Source: Albidovulum sp. bin36
GTDB taxonomy: Bacteria; Pseudomonadota; Alphaproteobacteria; Rhodobacterales; Rhodobacteraceae
Assembly (NCBI GenBank): GCA_002238565.1
Contig: MPMP01000062.1
Coordinates: 1-32,142, forward strand
DNA: 32,142 bases
Reading direction: 5' to 3'
Notes under the pieces: model-generated
Database searches by the model: none
What the model saw: the letters and a program-made list of their open reading frames with translations, nothing else
What the model was told of the DNA's origin: nothing
Shown: positions 8,013 through 16,149 of the stretch, piece by piece
How positions within the stretch are numbered: the stretch's first letter is position 1
How the letters are laid out: every line of letters begins with the position of its first letter
Made by a program: the position numbers and the translations under genes

Positions 8013-9560
8013 TCAGAAATCGGTTGGCGCGCCGCCTTCGGCAATTCGGCGGTCCACGAACTCGCGCAGCTCCTCCTTGATTCCTTCGTCCATCGGCGGC
8101 GGTTCGTATTCCTTTAGAATTCCTTTGAATACCTTGGCGGCCCGCTGAGCGGTCCAGATTCCACCGTCCAGCTGCCACTGCTCGTAATTCCGCCAGTCGC
8201 TCAGAAACGGCTCGTAAAAGGCGGTTTCGTATCGTTCGCGAGTGTGCCGGGCACCGAAAAAATGGCCGTTGGGCCCGACTTCGCGAACTGCCTCGACTGC
8301 AATTTCGTCTTCATCGGTGCTTACCAGCGACTTGTCGAAATACCTTTGCAGCTGCTGAAGCAACTCGCAGTCCATGACGAATTTTTCAAAGCATGCGATT
8401 AGGCCGCCCTCAAGCCAGCCCGCGGCGTGATAGACGATATTCGTATGCGATTGAACGGCCGACCACAGAGAGTTGGCGCTTTCCCACATCGCCTGGCCGT
8501 CGGGCACATTAGCGGCGCAAGCGTTCGAGGCTCGCATGGGAATTCCGTAGTAGCGGCACATTTGGCCCGTCATCTGCGTTGCTCTAATATATTCCGGCGT
8601 GCCGAATGCCGGAGATCCCGACCGCATGTCGACGTTGGACGTGAACGTGCCGAACACGCACGGAGCTCCCGGGCGGATTCTCTGGAGAAGCGCGATAGCG
8701 GCCAATCCTTCCGCGATCGACAGCGCGACGGCTCCCGCCAGGGAAACCGGCGCCATGGCTCCGGCCAGGGTGAACGGCGATACGATGACCATCTGCCCTC
8801 GCCGGGCAATCCGCATCGCGCCGTCCAGCATCGGCAAGTCGTGCTTGAGCGGCGACGTCGAATTTATGTTTGTGAACATTCTCGGCCTGGCATCGAACTC
8901 CTCGCGGGTCAGGCCTCCCGCGATTCTGACCATTTCCATGACATCTTCGACCCGCTCGCTGCCGAGCGAATACGCGTGCATGACTTTGTCCGATAGTGTC
9001 AGCTTGTCGAACAGGCAGTGGAGATGCCTTGTCGACGCGTGGATGTCGACCGGCTCCACCGGATACCCGCCGGCGAAATGAATGCAGTTGAAAAACTGCG
9101 TCAATTTAATGAAGTTTTGAAAGTCTTCGCGGTTTCCCACGCGTTTGCCGGATTCGAGGTCCAGAGCGTTCGGCGGCGACGATACGTTCCCGAACACCAT
9201 GTGCCTGCCGCCGATTGATAGCGTCCGTTCCGGATTGCGCGGTACGATCTCGAATTCGCTAGGGCAGGTCTTGATCGATTCCATTACGAAATCGCGGTCC
9301 ATCCGAACGTTGGCGCCGTCGACTATGCAGCCCTCGCCGGCAAGGATTCGCCTGGATTCGGCGTTCAGAAACTCAATTCCGATTTCTTCCAGGATGCGCA
9401 TTGCGCCGTCGTGAATTGCCGCAACGCCGTCCTGCCCCAAGGGTTCAATCGGAGCGTCGATGTTTTCAGGGATGCGCCAATCCATTTGGCGGATCGCGCC
9501 GGCGCCGGCGCGCCGCAAATTCGCAGCTCTTCCGCTTCTTCGCCCTCTTGCCGCTGGCAT
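8013..9560 (-). CDS. Trimethylamine methyltransferase (MttB) family protein, non-pyrrolysine type
   Basis: The 515-residue product belongs to the MttB superfamily (PF06253). Visible family features are DGAMRILEEIGIEFLN near the N-terminus, the central MFTNINSTSPLKHD segment, VSPFTLAGAMAPVSLAGAVAL, and RASNACAANVPDGQAMWES toward the C-terminus. The frame has no internal amber codon, so this is not a pyrrolysine enzyme. Characterised homologues without pyrrolysine transfer a methyl group from glycine betaine, proline betaine or related quaternary amines to a corrinoid protein. No corrinoid protein or reductive activase gene lies in the window, so the substrate cannot be inferred. ATG 9560 is well supported: GGAGG stands 8 bases upstream. 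The gene begins 33 bases after the HAD phosphatase stop and is probably cotranscribed with it. It converges on pheT. Confidence 0.9.
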   Translation of the reverse strand: MPAARGRRSGRAANLRRAGAGAIRQMDWRIPENIDAPIEPLGQDGVAAIHDGAMRILEEIGIEFLNAESRRILAGEGCIVDGANVRMDRDFVMESIKTCPSEFEIVPRNPERTLSIGGRHMVFGNVSSPPNALDLESGKRVGNREDFQNFIKLTQFFNCIHFAGGYPVEPVDIHASTRHLHCLFDKLTLSDKVMHAYSLGSERVEDVMEMVRIAGGLTREEFDARPRMFTNINSTSPLKHDLPMLDGAMRIARRGQMVIVSPFTLAGAMAPVSLAGAVALSIAEGLAAIALLQRIRPGAPCVFGTFTSNVDMRSGSPAFGTPEYIRATQMTGQMCRYYGIPMRASNACAANVPDGQAMWESANSLWSAVQSHTNIVYHAAGWLEGGLIACFEKFVMDCELLQQLQRYFDKSLVSTDEDEIAVEAVREVGPNGHFFGARHTRERYETAFYEPFLSDWRNYEQWQLDGGIWTAQRAAKVFKGILKEYEPPPMDEGIKEELREFVDRRIAEGGAPTDF

Positions 9561-9593
9561 TTCAGTCGCCTCCGATTCTATCGAGGACGATGC

Positions 9594-10340
9594 CTAGCCG
9601 CCGCCGATCTGGACGCTGCGAATTCGGTCGTCCGACCCTTCCGCGTCCAGAGCTTTCAGCCAGCGCGGCAAATGGCCGATATCCGGCAGAACGCACATTG
9701 TCCCCGGCTCCAATTCGCTTCGGCGCGCTACGCCGGTTAGCACGCCGACGGCGCCTGCTCCCGCGCGTCGCGCGGCCTCGACATCGATTCGACTGTCTCC
9801 GACGAGAACCGATCGCTCCGGCGCGATTTCGACCTCGTCGCAGAATGCAAGTATCATGCCGGCATCCGGCTTTTCGCCGAAACCGCTATCGGATCCTGCG
9901 ATGAAATCGAAAAACGGCAAGGCGTTGGCCGCGCCGAGATGCGATCTTGCCGCGGCCTCGTAGTCGTTGGTCGCCACGCCCAGCCGGTAGCCCTTTCTTC
10001 GAAGCTCGGCCAGAAGCGGCCTCAATGGAACCGCCTCGACCTGGACCGCATTCTTCGACCTGTCGCTGACATGCTCGAGGATCTCGCCGAGGCTGCTATC
10101 ATCGAATTCGGAAGCAATGGCTGAAAGCATGAATTCCGGCGTGCTGTGAATGAACGGGCTGGCTTGTTCGAAAGCGCAATTGTCGTAGTCGAATCCGAGC
10201 CGCCAGCTCAGGCGCCCGATTAGATCTCTATCTCCCGCTGCGAGATCGCGGACAAGGTCCCGAATCCAGGGAGCCCATGTCGCGTGAAATCCGAATAGAG
10301 TTCCGTCCTTGTCGAATATGATGGCTTGTATGCGGTTCAT
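9594..10340 (-). CDS. HAD-superfamily hydrolase, phosphoglycolate phosphatase-like
   Basis: The 248-residue protein has all four HAD motifs: the nucleophile/acid pair in IIFDKDGTLFGF, Thr in GVATNDYEAA, Lys in FGEKPDAGMIL, and the acidic motif VLVGDSRIDVEAARRAGAG. An alpha-helical cap (~15-85) after motif I and the order of motifs fit the Gph/pyrophosphatase-type subfamily, which hydrolyses small phosphomonoesters in the cytosol; the substrate is not predictable. ATG 10340 was chosen. It lies 5 bases after the DUF3572 stop, consistent with translational coupling. An in-frame TTG at 10355 would overlap that gene and has no better ribosome binding site. The MttB-family gene follows 33 bases downstream. 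Confidence 0.9.
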   Translation of the reverse strand: MNRIQAIIFDKDGTLFGFHATWAPWIRDLVRDLAAGDRDLIGRLSWRLGFDYDNCAFEQASPFIHSTPEFMLSAIASEFDDSSLGEILEHVSDRSKNAVQVEAVPLRPLLAELRRKGYRLGVATNDYEAAARSHLGAANALPFFDFIAGSDSGFGEKPDAGMILAFCDEVEIAPERSVLVGDSRIDVEAARRAGAGAVGVLTGVARRSELEPGTMCVLPDIGHLPRWLKALDAEGSDDRIRSVQIGGG

Positions 10341-10345
10341 TCGGT

Positions 10346-10627
10346 TTATGTCCAATGCGGTGTATTGCCGCCCGGCATTGCTCCCCTCGCAAGTCGCGGC
10401 GCATCGTTTGGAAGATCGGCATGCTCGCAGAATTCCAGAACGGTTTCGTCTTGCGCCAGTATAAATTCCAGAACCGTCGCCATGAAGTCAATGTCTTCGG
10501 CGACGCGTTTAAAGTCATCCGCCGTCGCGCCGGTCGTCGAGAAAAACCGGCTCAGCAGCCTTTCGTCCGCTCCGACCAGCCATTCAACCGCCTTGATGGC
10601 AACGATTTCGGCTTCTTCCTGTCTCAT
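10346..10627 (-). CDS. DUF3572 family protein
   Basis: A 93-residue acidic, helical protein with the pattern I recognise from the alphaproteobacterial DUF3572 family. The pattern runs EAEIVAIKAVEWLVGADERL, then LLSRFFSTTGATADDFKR, FMATVLEFILAQDETVLEFC, and ends in a PGG motif. No molecular function is established for the family. There are no membrane segments or signal peptide. AGGA stands 7 bases before ATG 10627. It is the first gene of a minus-strand group with the HAD phosphatase and the MttB-family gene, with an intergenic distance of 5 bases to the HAD start. This family is one of the better taxonomic pointers in the window. Confidence 0.85.
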   Translation of the reverse strand: MRQEEAEIVAIKAVEWLVGADERLLSRFFSTTGATADDFKRVAEDIDFMATVLEFILAQDETVLEFCEHADLPNDAPRLARGAMPGGNTPHWT

Positions 10628-10944
10628 AAGGCGTTCCTAATCCGATCCGAAGCGTCGAGACGATTTAGGCTCAACGAGTTCCGGGCCGTCGGCGATCGAC
10701 GGCTTGAACGTCTATGGAAACGGAATGCATTCCATTTGCCCGGCCAAATCAATTCATTGTGCCATACGCCTCCGCCAAAGGAATGGAAACCGCAAAATCC
10801 GATAGCGAATCGCCGCCGCGGGGAGGCGCCGCTCTTCAACTCGTCGCAAAGGTACTGTAATCGGGATGCGAACCCAAGCGGTCGATGCGTTCCGCGTCCT
10901 TGATTGCCGAAGCCGCCGATTCATTGACCGCAAGGAGGAGTCGA
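10628..10944. other. 317-bp divergent promoter region between the DUF3572 group and fdhD
   Basis: No gene is seen here. The region must drive both the minus-strand DUF3572-HAD-MttB group and the plus-strand fdhD-mob-moe operon. It contains a perfect 12-base palindrome, GGAATGCATTCC, at 10722-10733, and a GC-rich inverted segment near 10812-10832. The fdhD ribosome binding site AGGAGG lies at its right end (10933-10938). No convincing -35/-10 pair was picked out. Confidence 0.5.
10722..10733. promoter_or_regulatory. Perfect 12-bp palindrome, possible operator
   Basis: GGAATGCATTCC is a perfect inverted repeat placed mid-way in the divergent spacer, 95 bases upstream of DUF3572 and 211 bases upstream of fdhD. 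The geometry would suit a dimeric regulator, but nothing identifies which one. A 12-base palindrome can occur by chance. Confidence 0.3.
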
Positions 10945-11838
10945 TTGGCTATTGACCGAAAAGAGATCGCGACAAGTTACTTGATCGCGCCGGATACCCT
11001 CGCGAACGGCTTGACCAGACGCCTGTCCGGCGTTTCGCAGGATGGCCTGGAGGCCGAATTGCGCGTGGTGGAAGAGCGGCCGCTTACGATTTTCGTGAAC
11101 GGCGCCGAGATCGTCACGGCCATGACCATCGGAGACTATCCGGAATTTCTTGCGCTCGGATTCCTCTACAACCAGGGGATGCTAAGGTCGTATTCCGAGG
11201 TCGAGAGGATCGATTTCGATGAAGAGCTCGAGACGGTCGTCGTACGAACGAAGGCGGAAACCGATTTCGAGAAGAAGCTCGGCAAGAAAATTCGTACGAG
11301 CGGCTGCGCAATAGGCACGGTGTTCGGAGATATGTACGAGATGGTGCAGGGCCGGTCGCTGCCGGAAGCGGAAGTAAGAACATCCTGGATGTACCGGCTG
11401 GCGCACATGATAAATAGAACTCCAAGCCTTTATCTTGAAGCCGGAGCGATTCATGGAACGGTTTTGTGCCGCCGAGACCTGCCGCTCGTTTATATGGAAG
11501 ACGTTGGACGGCACAATGCCGTCGACAAGGTTGCCGGATGGATGCTGTCGGAAGGCGTGCCCGCGGGCGACAAGTTGCTTTACACGACCGGGCGGCTGAC
11601 ATCGGAAATGGTTTTGAAAACAGCGATGATGGGCATTCCCGCGCTAATTTCCAGGTCGGGGTTCACGGCTTGGGGCGTCGAGCTCGCGCGCGAGATCGGC
11701 CTTACGCTCATAGGCAGGCTGCGCGGCAAGAGATATTTCTGCCTGTCGGGGGCGCACAGGCTCGTTCGGGACGCGGACCCGGACGATATTCCTCCCGAAG
11801 ACCGAAAGCATCGGAGGAAATCTTCCATTGGCGACTAG
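10945..11838 (+). CDS. fdhD: Formate dehydrogenase accessory sulfurtransferase FdhD
   Basis: FdhD passes sulfur from a cysteine desulfurase to the molybdenum cofactor so that formate dehydrogenase becomes active. The 297 residues show LTIFVNGAEIVTAMTIGDYPEFLALGFLYN in pieces, the catalytic loop IRTSGCAIGTVFGD, then AGAIHGTVLC, YMEDVGRHNAVDKVAGW, LYTTGRLTSEMVLK and GIPALISRSG. The loop has one Cys (residue 121); the second Cys of the E. coli CxxC is Gly here. TTG 10945 is the chosen start because AGGAGG (10933-10938) lies 6 bases upstream. An in-frame ATG at 10885 adds 20 residues and lacks such a site. It overlaps mobA by 11 bases and heads the fdhD-mobA-mobB-moeA operon. No formate dehydrogenase structural gene is in the window. 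Confidence 0.95.
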   Translation: MAIDRKEIATSYLIAPDTLANGLTRRLSGVSQDGLEAELRVVEERPLTIFVNGAEIVTAMTIGDYPEFLALGFLYNQGMLRSYSEVERIDFDEELETVVVRTKAETDFEKKLGKKIRTSGCAIGTVFGDMYEMVQGRSLPEAEVRTSWMYRLAHMINRTPSLYLEAGAIHGTVLCRRDLPLVYMEDVGRHNAVDKVAGWMLSEGVPAGDKLLYTTGRLTSEMVLKTAMMGIPALISRSGFTAWGVELAREIGLTLIGRLRGKRYFCLSGAHRLVRDADPDDIPPEDRKHRRKSSIGD

Positions 11839-12550
11839 CTCGTTGCCGGCGCGAACGGGCTCCGGCTTGATCGCAGGCGTCGTGCTTGCGGGCGGGCTTG
11901 CGAGAAGAATGGGCGGCGGCGACAAGTCGCTTCTCAAACTGGGCGACCGGACAATTCTCGACAGCGTCCTGGAAAGGCTTTCCGGGCAGGTCGATTTGAT
12001 TGCTTTGAACGCGAACGGCGACCCCTCTCGGTTCGAACGGCCGGGACTGCCCGTCGTGCCCGACACCTTTCCGGGGCGCTGCGGCCCGCTCGCCGGCGTT
12101 TTGGCGGGGATGGATTGGGCGCATTCGGAGCAAGCGGAGCACATAGTCACCGTAGCGGCGGACACGCCGTACTTTCCGCGGACTCTCGTGGCGGGATTGA
12201 TGGCGTCGCGGGAAATCGAAGGCCGCCCTATCGCGCTGGCGGCGAGTACGCGCAGCGGCCGCCGGAACCTGCATCCGACTTTCGGATTCTGGCCGGTGGA
12301 ATTGCGCGAAAGCTTGCGAGATTCGCTTTCGCGCGGAATTCGAAAAGTGGTGGATTGGACAGAAATTCACGGCGCCGCGATCGCGAATTTCGAATTCGGC
12401 GAATTCGATCCATTTTTCAATATAAATACGCCGGACGACCTGGAATTGGCGCGGCGGCGCGGGCGAGCGGTCGAGGAATCCGGCGCATCTCCTTCGCAGC
12501 AAGGCGAACGCAAAGGCGATTCCGGATCCGGCATCGAAAAATTAAATTGA
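11828..12550 (+). CDS. mobA: Molybdenum cofactor guanylyltransferase MobA
   Basis: Adds GMP from GTP to Mo-molybdopterin to form the guanine dinucleotide cofactor used by formate dehydrogenases and related enzymes. The nucleotidyltransferase signature is at the N-terminus (GVVLAGGLARRMGGGDKSLL). The metal/GTP motifs VPDTFPGRCGPLAGVLAGMD, VAADTPYFP and FFNINTPDDLE follow. The 240-residue length is normal, with a disordered Ser/Gly/Glu-rich tail of about 25 residues. The start is taken as TTG 11828, with AGGA about 9 bases before; no ATG occurs before the signature motif. It overlaps fdhD by 11 bases, and its stop shares bases with the mobB start. Confidence 0.95.
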   Translation: MATSSLPARTGSGLIAGVVLAGGLARRMGGGDKSLLKLGDRTILDSVLERLSGQVDLIALNANGDPSRFERPGLPVVPDTFPGRCGPLAGVLAGMDWAHSEQAEHIVTVAADTPYFPRTLVAGLMASREIEGRPIALAASTRSGRRNLHPTFGFWPVELRESLRDSLSRGIRKVVDWTEIHGAAIANFEFGEFDPFFNINTPDDLELARRRGRAVEESGASPSQQGERKGDSGSGIEKLN

Positions 12551-13038
12551 AGATATTCGCAATAGTCGGCTGGAAGAATTCGGGAAAAACCGGATTGGTA
12601 GAGCGGCTGGTATCGGAATTCTGCGACAGAGGCGTAGCCGTTTCGACCGCGAAGCATGCTCACCATGCCTTTCTTGGCGACCGAAGGGGAACAGACAGCT
12701 TTCGGCACAAGGCGGCCGGAGCTCGGGAAGTTTTGATCGCTTCGGACAATAGATGGGCCGTTTTCGGAAGCGGAATGGAAGTCGGCTTGCGAGAATTGTT
12801 CGGAAAATTGTCGCAAGTTGATTTATTGTTGCTTGAAGGGTTCAAAAGCGAAGATTTTCCGAAATTGGAAGCCTATAGGTCGGAAACTTCCGTCGAACCG
12901 ATTGCGCGACGAGACCGGAGCGTCCTTGCGGTCGCAAGCGACGTGGCATTGAACGGGCTCGACGTTCCGGTGTTCGATTTGGACGACACCGGCGCTATCG
13001 CGGATTTCGTGCTGGCGAATTGCCGCGCCGCCTTCTAG
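12547..13038 (+). CDS. mobB: Molybdopterin-guanine dinucleotide biosynthesis adaptor MobB
   Basis: A P-loop GTP-binding protein that assists MobA in cofactor nucleotide attachment. The 163-residue product starts with IFAIVGWKNSGKTGLVERLV, where GWKNSGKT is a correct Walker A. It continues with the switch-like segment VSTAKHAHHAF and DRRGTDSFRHKAAGA, and then LLLLEGFKSEDFPKLEAYR and VLAVASDV, all typical of MobB. TTG 12547 is the natural start: it overlaps the mobA stop codon as TTGA and places the first beta strand at residue 2. Upstream extension of this frame runs inside mobA and is spurious. The 72-base gap before moeA is the only real spacer in the operon. Confidence 0.94.
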   Translation: MKIFAIVGWKNSGKTGLVERLVSEFCDRGVAVSTAKHAHHAFLGDRRGTDSFRHKAAGAREVLIASDNRWAVFGSGMEVGLRELFGKLSQVDLLLLEGFKSEDFPKLEAYRSETSVEPIARRDRSVLAVASDVALNGLDVPVFDLDDTGAIADFVLANCRAAF

Positions 13039-13110
13039 GCGGAGTCTCGAATTTGCGGTTCAAGCCGTTTGTTCTACGGCGCCGGCACTTGAAGGAATGG
13101 GCGGGTCCGA

Positions 13111-14367
13111 ATGGCGAAAGATAAATTGACCGACGATTGCTTCGCGCTGCCGAAGGGGTTTCATTGGACTCCTGTCGACGAAGCTCTCGCCGGGCTGCGG
13201 GCGAGCCTGGCGCCGGTGGTTGGCCGGGAGCGAATCGCATCGATCGATGCCTCGGGAAGAATTCTCGCCGACTCTCCCGCCGCCGCCAGGTCCAATCCGG
13301 CGGCGACGAACGCGGCGGTCGACGGATACGGTTTCGCGCAAGCGTCGCTGGAGGGCGCGGATGGCCGATTGAAAATCGCGCGGGGCCGCGCCGCGGCCGG
13401 CCGGCCCTGGAAAGGCAAGCTTCCGCCGGGCTACGCGCTGCGGATCTTGACGGGCGCTACCGTTCCAGACGGAATGGATACCATCGTTCTGGATGAAGAC
13501 GTCGAAGTGCACGGCGATGCCGTCGCGATCCCAGCCGGCATCAAGCTCGGCTCGAACACTAGGGCCGAGGCCGAGGATGTCAGGATCGGCCAGGAATTGA
13601 TCGCCAGGGGCAGAGTGCTCAGGCCGCAGGATATCGCACTTTTGACAGCGTCGGGCGCCCATGAAGTCGCGGTCAGGAAAAAGCTGCGGGTTGCGGTCCT
13701 GTCGACGGGGGACGAATTGCGTCAGCCCGGATCAGAAATAGCCCCGGGACAAGTCTATGACGCCAATCGCCCGATGTTATTGGCGATAATCGCCCGCTGG
13801 GGCTATTCGGCAGTCGATATGGGCGCGGTTAAGGACGATCCGGGCGCGCTGCGCCGGCATCTGGATAGCGCGGCGGAATCCTCCGATGCCGTAATCGTGA
13901 CCGGCGGCGCGTCCGGAGGCGACGAGGATCACGTCTCGGCCCTGCTTTCTCAAGAGGGAATCCTCAATTACTGGAGAATTGCGATCAAGCCGGGCCGGCC
14001 GCTGGCACTTTCGCTTTGGCGGGGCAAGCCGGTGATGGGGCTTCCCGGCAATCCCGTCGCCGCCTTCGTATGCGCGCTTGTTTTTGGAAGGCCGATTCTG
14101 CGGACGCTTGCCGGCGGCGAGTGGCCCGAACCGGTGGGATTTTTGGCGCCTGCCGCGTTTTCCAAGTCCAAGAAGCGAGGGAGGCGGGAATTCTTGAGAG
14201 CGAAACTTGACGCTCACGGCCGCGTCGAATCCTTCCGGTCGGAAGGATCGGGGCTCATTTCCGGCCTCAGCTGGTCCGACGGCCTCGTGGAATTAGGAGA
14301 CGAAGGGCGAAGAATCGAACGCGGCGATCTCGTAAAATATATTCCCTACGGGAGTTTCGACCTTTGA
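13111..14367 (+). CDS. moeA: Molybdopterin molybdotransferase MoeA
   Basis: Inserts molybdate into adenylylated molybdopterin. The 418 residues show the four-domain MoeA pattern. NAAVDGYGFAQ is the conserved Asp-Gly-Tyr site. LRILTGATVPDGMDTIVLDEDV follows in domain 2/3. The MPT-binding domain carries VAVLSTGDEL, GQVYDANRPML, VIVTGGASGGDEDHV, IAIKPGRPLALS and MGLPGNPVAAFV, and a C-terminal beta domain ends the protein. The length is normal (~400-420). It is the last gene of the fdhD-mobA-mobB-moeA operon. The ATG is preceded by GCGGG at moderate distance; AGGA lies further up. It converges on the greA-linked membrane protein gene with only 22 bases between stops, and no clear terminator is seen there. 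Confidence 0.96.
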   Translation: MAKDKLTDDCFALPKGFHWTPVDEALAGLRASLAPVVGRERIASIDASGRILADSPAAARSNPAATNAAVDGYGFAQASLEGADGRLKIARGRAAAGRPWKGKLPPGYALRILTGATVPDGMDTIVLDEDVEVHGDAVAIPAGIKLGSNTRAEAEDVRIGQELIARGRVLRPQDIALLTASGAHEVAVRKKLRVAVLSTGDELRQPGSEIAPGQVYDANRPMLLAIIARWGYSAVDMGAVKDDPGALRRHLDSAAESSDAVIVTGGASGGDEDHVSALLSQEGILNYWRIAIKPGRPLALSLWRGKPVMGLPGNPVAAFVCALVFGRPILRTLAGGEWPEPVGFLAPAAFSKSKKRGRREFLRAKLDAHGRVESFRSEGSGLISGLSWSDGLVELGDEGRRIERGDLVKYIPYGSFDL

Positions 14368-14389
14368 TCGGCCGCATGCTGTTCCTTCA

Positions 14390-15400
14390 TCAGTATTCGC
14401 CGCTCAAAGCGCTGCCCAAAAGAATGAACGCTCGCGCCGTTCGAGTGGACGTTATGTCGGCTAGATCCGAATCTTTCGAGTTGAGAATCAGCTTCGGCAG
14501 CAATTCCTGGAAACAGGCGATGAAGCCAAGCGCCAATTCATAGAATTCCCTGTCCGATTCCAGGAGATCGGCGACCACTTTGAGCAAGCCCAAATCGCGA
14601 ATTCCTCCCAATGTAGAAATCAGCTGCTTCTTCTCGCCGGTGGCATGCATGCGCCAGATCTCGGGCCGCGCCAAATCCGGATTCAGCGTGTCAGTAAAGA
14701 TATCGCTGTGGGCCAGCACCGTCAGAACTTTCTGGGAATATTCCAGCAGCCGGCGGATGTCGTCATGGTCCAATACCAATTCGAGGGCATCGAATCCTTC
14801 AGTGTCGTTTTCGTCTTCGGGCAGGTTAAGCGCCCGAACTAGCACTTGCATTGAAATTTTTCGTTCGGAATCGAAAAAATTTGATCCCTGGTGAAGTTGC
14901 TTTTCCTGTGAGTCGTGCCGCTGGGGCGGCTGTTGCTGGCTTTGGGGGGCGAATCGGTTTTCGTTCACGTCTATTCGAAACTCGGCCCTAGGTTCCCGAG
15001 GCTGTTCGGAACCGTACGACGCCCGCTTTTCGTAGTCGGCCAGCAAGGAGTCTTCAATTTCCCTCAATCTCGATTTGGACACAGCGAGCATTCTCCGCAA
15101 TTCTTCCTGATCGGCTTGAAGGAATCCGATCGATAGCTCGCTTCCGAGCGATGATTTAATGGCAAGCGCCGCTAGCCAGAACAAGGCAAGCGGAACCAGA
15201 AAGGCAACAACTTCAAGATAAAGCTGTATGCCGCCCGGAGGCTCGGAATTCCCGCGGGCAAAAAATAGCACGATCGCCGAAAATGCCGTCCAAGCAATGC
15301 TGGCGACGATAACTGCAAGATAGACGACAAGAATGACAAATCTGTTTCTTCGCAAGATTTCATTTGAAGTAAAATGATCTGTGCCTGGAAGCTGGGTCAT
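14390..15400 (-). CDS. Two-TM inner-membrane protein of unknown function, downstream of greA
   Basis: I do not recognise a named family with confidence, though the ending ...TRTARAFILLGSALSG resembles a conserved alphaproteobacterial membrane protein family. The 336 residues show a short polar N-terminus, two hydrophobic helices (~22-48 and ~59-81), an acidic/basic coiled-coil-like helix (~95-125), a Gln-rich disordered linker (~150-175) and a helical C-terminal domain (~180-336). No signal peptide or enzymatic motif is visible. The two helices with a long C-terminal part suggest a membrane-anchored cytoplasmic protein; topology is inferred. The start lies 23 bases after the greA stop on the same strand, so cotranscription with greA is likely. 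No strong Shine-Dalgarno is visible. Confidence 0.8.
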   Translation of the reverse strand: MTQLPGTDHFTSNEILRRNRFVILVVYLAVIVASIAWTAFSAIVLFFARGNSEPPGGIQLYLEVVAFLVPLALFWLAALAIKSSLGSELSIGFLQADQEELRRMLAVSKSRLREIEDSLLADYEKRASYGSEQPREPRAEFRIDVNENRFAPQSQQQPPQRHDSQEKQLHQGSNFFDSERKISMQVLVRALNLPEDENDTEGFDALELVLDHDDIRRLLEYSQKVLTVLAHSDIFTDTLNPDLARPEIWRMHATGEKKQLISTLGGIRDLGLLKVVADLLESDREFYELALGFIACFQELLPKLILNSKDSDLADITSTRTARAFILLGSALSGEY

Positions 15401-15423
15401 GGCTTTCGGATCTCGTTCCGCAT

Positions 15424-15894
15424 CTACACGTATTTAATTTCCAGAATCGTATAGCTCCTTTCGCCGCCGGGCGTGATGACTTCGGCGTTGTCGCCTTCGT
15501 CCTTTCCGATCAGGGCCTTGGCAAGGGGGGAGCCAATGTTCAAGAGGCCGCGCTCGACGCTCGCTTCGGCTTCGCTTACAATCTGGAAGGTCTTTTTTTC
15601 CAGCGTATCATCATTTTCCAGAGTCACGGTCGCTCCGAATTTTATCGGCCCGCTGAGCTTGGAGACAGTAATTACTTCCGCTCTGCCAATAAACGACTCC
15701 AGTTCCTTTATTCGCCCTTCTATTAGGCTCTGCTGTTCCCGCGCGGCATGGTATTCCGCGTTTTCCGATAGATCGCCGTGCGCACGAGCTTCGGCGATAG
15801 CATTGATCACCTTTGGCCTGGAAACAGTCTTAAGCCGCTTCGCTTCCTCGTTCAGCGACTGGAATCCTTCCGGCGTTATGAGTATCTTTTTCAT
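15424..15894 (-). CDS. greA: Transcription elongation factor GreA
   Basis: GreA binds the secondary channel of RNA polymerase and stimulates cleavage of backtracked transcripts. The 156-residue protein has the N-terminal coiled coil, including RPKVINAIAEARAHGDLSEN and AEYHAAREQQ with the conserved acidic tip, and RIKELESFIGRAEVI. The C-terminal FKBP-like domain holds FGATVTLEN, IVSEAEASVERGLLNIGSPLAKALIGK and ITPGGERSYTILEIKY. The length is exactly typical. ATG 15894 starts the family-typical protein; the upstream sequence has no strong Shine-Dalgarno. It is divergent from ETF-QO and followed by the two-TM protein gene. Confidence 0.97.
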   Translation of the reverse strand: MKKILITPEGFQSLNEEAKRLKTVSRPKVINAIAEARAHGDLSENAEYHAAREQQSLIEGRIKELESFIGRAEVITVSKLSGPIKFGATVTLENDDTLEKKTFQIVSEAEASVERGLLNIGSPLAKALIGKDEGDNAEVITPGGERSYTILEIKYV

Positions 15895-16066
15895 TCAAGG
15901 ACCGATTTGTGGAGAGCCTGATGCAGATTAACGCAGTTTTTCGGTTTCGTGAAGTCGCAATTGATCCTTTGAGCCGAAGGCGGAAATTTTGACGGATAAG
16001 GCGAATTCGAGCCTTGTCCGGAATGAAAGCTCGATAGGAAATGCCGGAGCGGGGCGAAAATCGTGT

Positions 16067-16095
16067 TTGACGCAGCGGTCTGATCGCAGTTAATG
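16067..16095 (+). promoter_or_regulatory. Candidate promoter for ETF-QO
   Basis: TTGACG (16067-16072) is followed after 17 bases by TTAATG (16090-16095). The -35 box is good and the -10 box poor. If real, transcription starts near 16102, which excludes the ATG at 16093 and supports ATG 16150 as the ETF-QO start. Confidence 0.3.
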
Positions 16096-16149
16096 GCCGG
16101 GGATTCACGCGAAGAAGTCGAAACGAGAAAGAAAGGCCGAAGGGAATCA

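Noticed and set aside
8013..9560. Possible pyrrolysine-dependent trimethylamine methyltransferase
   Set aside because: The reading frame has no internal amber codon, so it belongs to the non-pyrrolysine branch of the MttB family.
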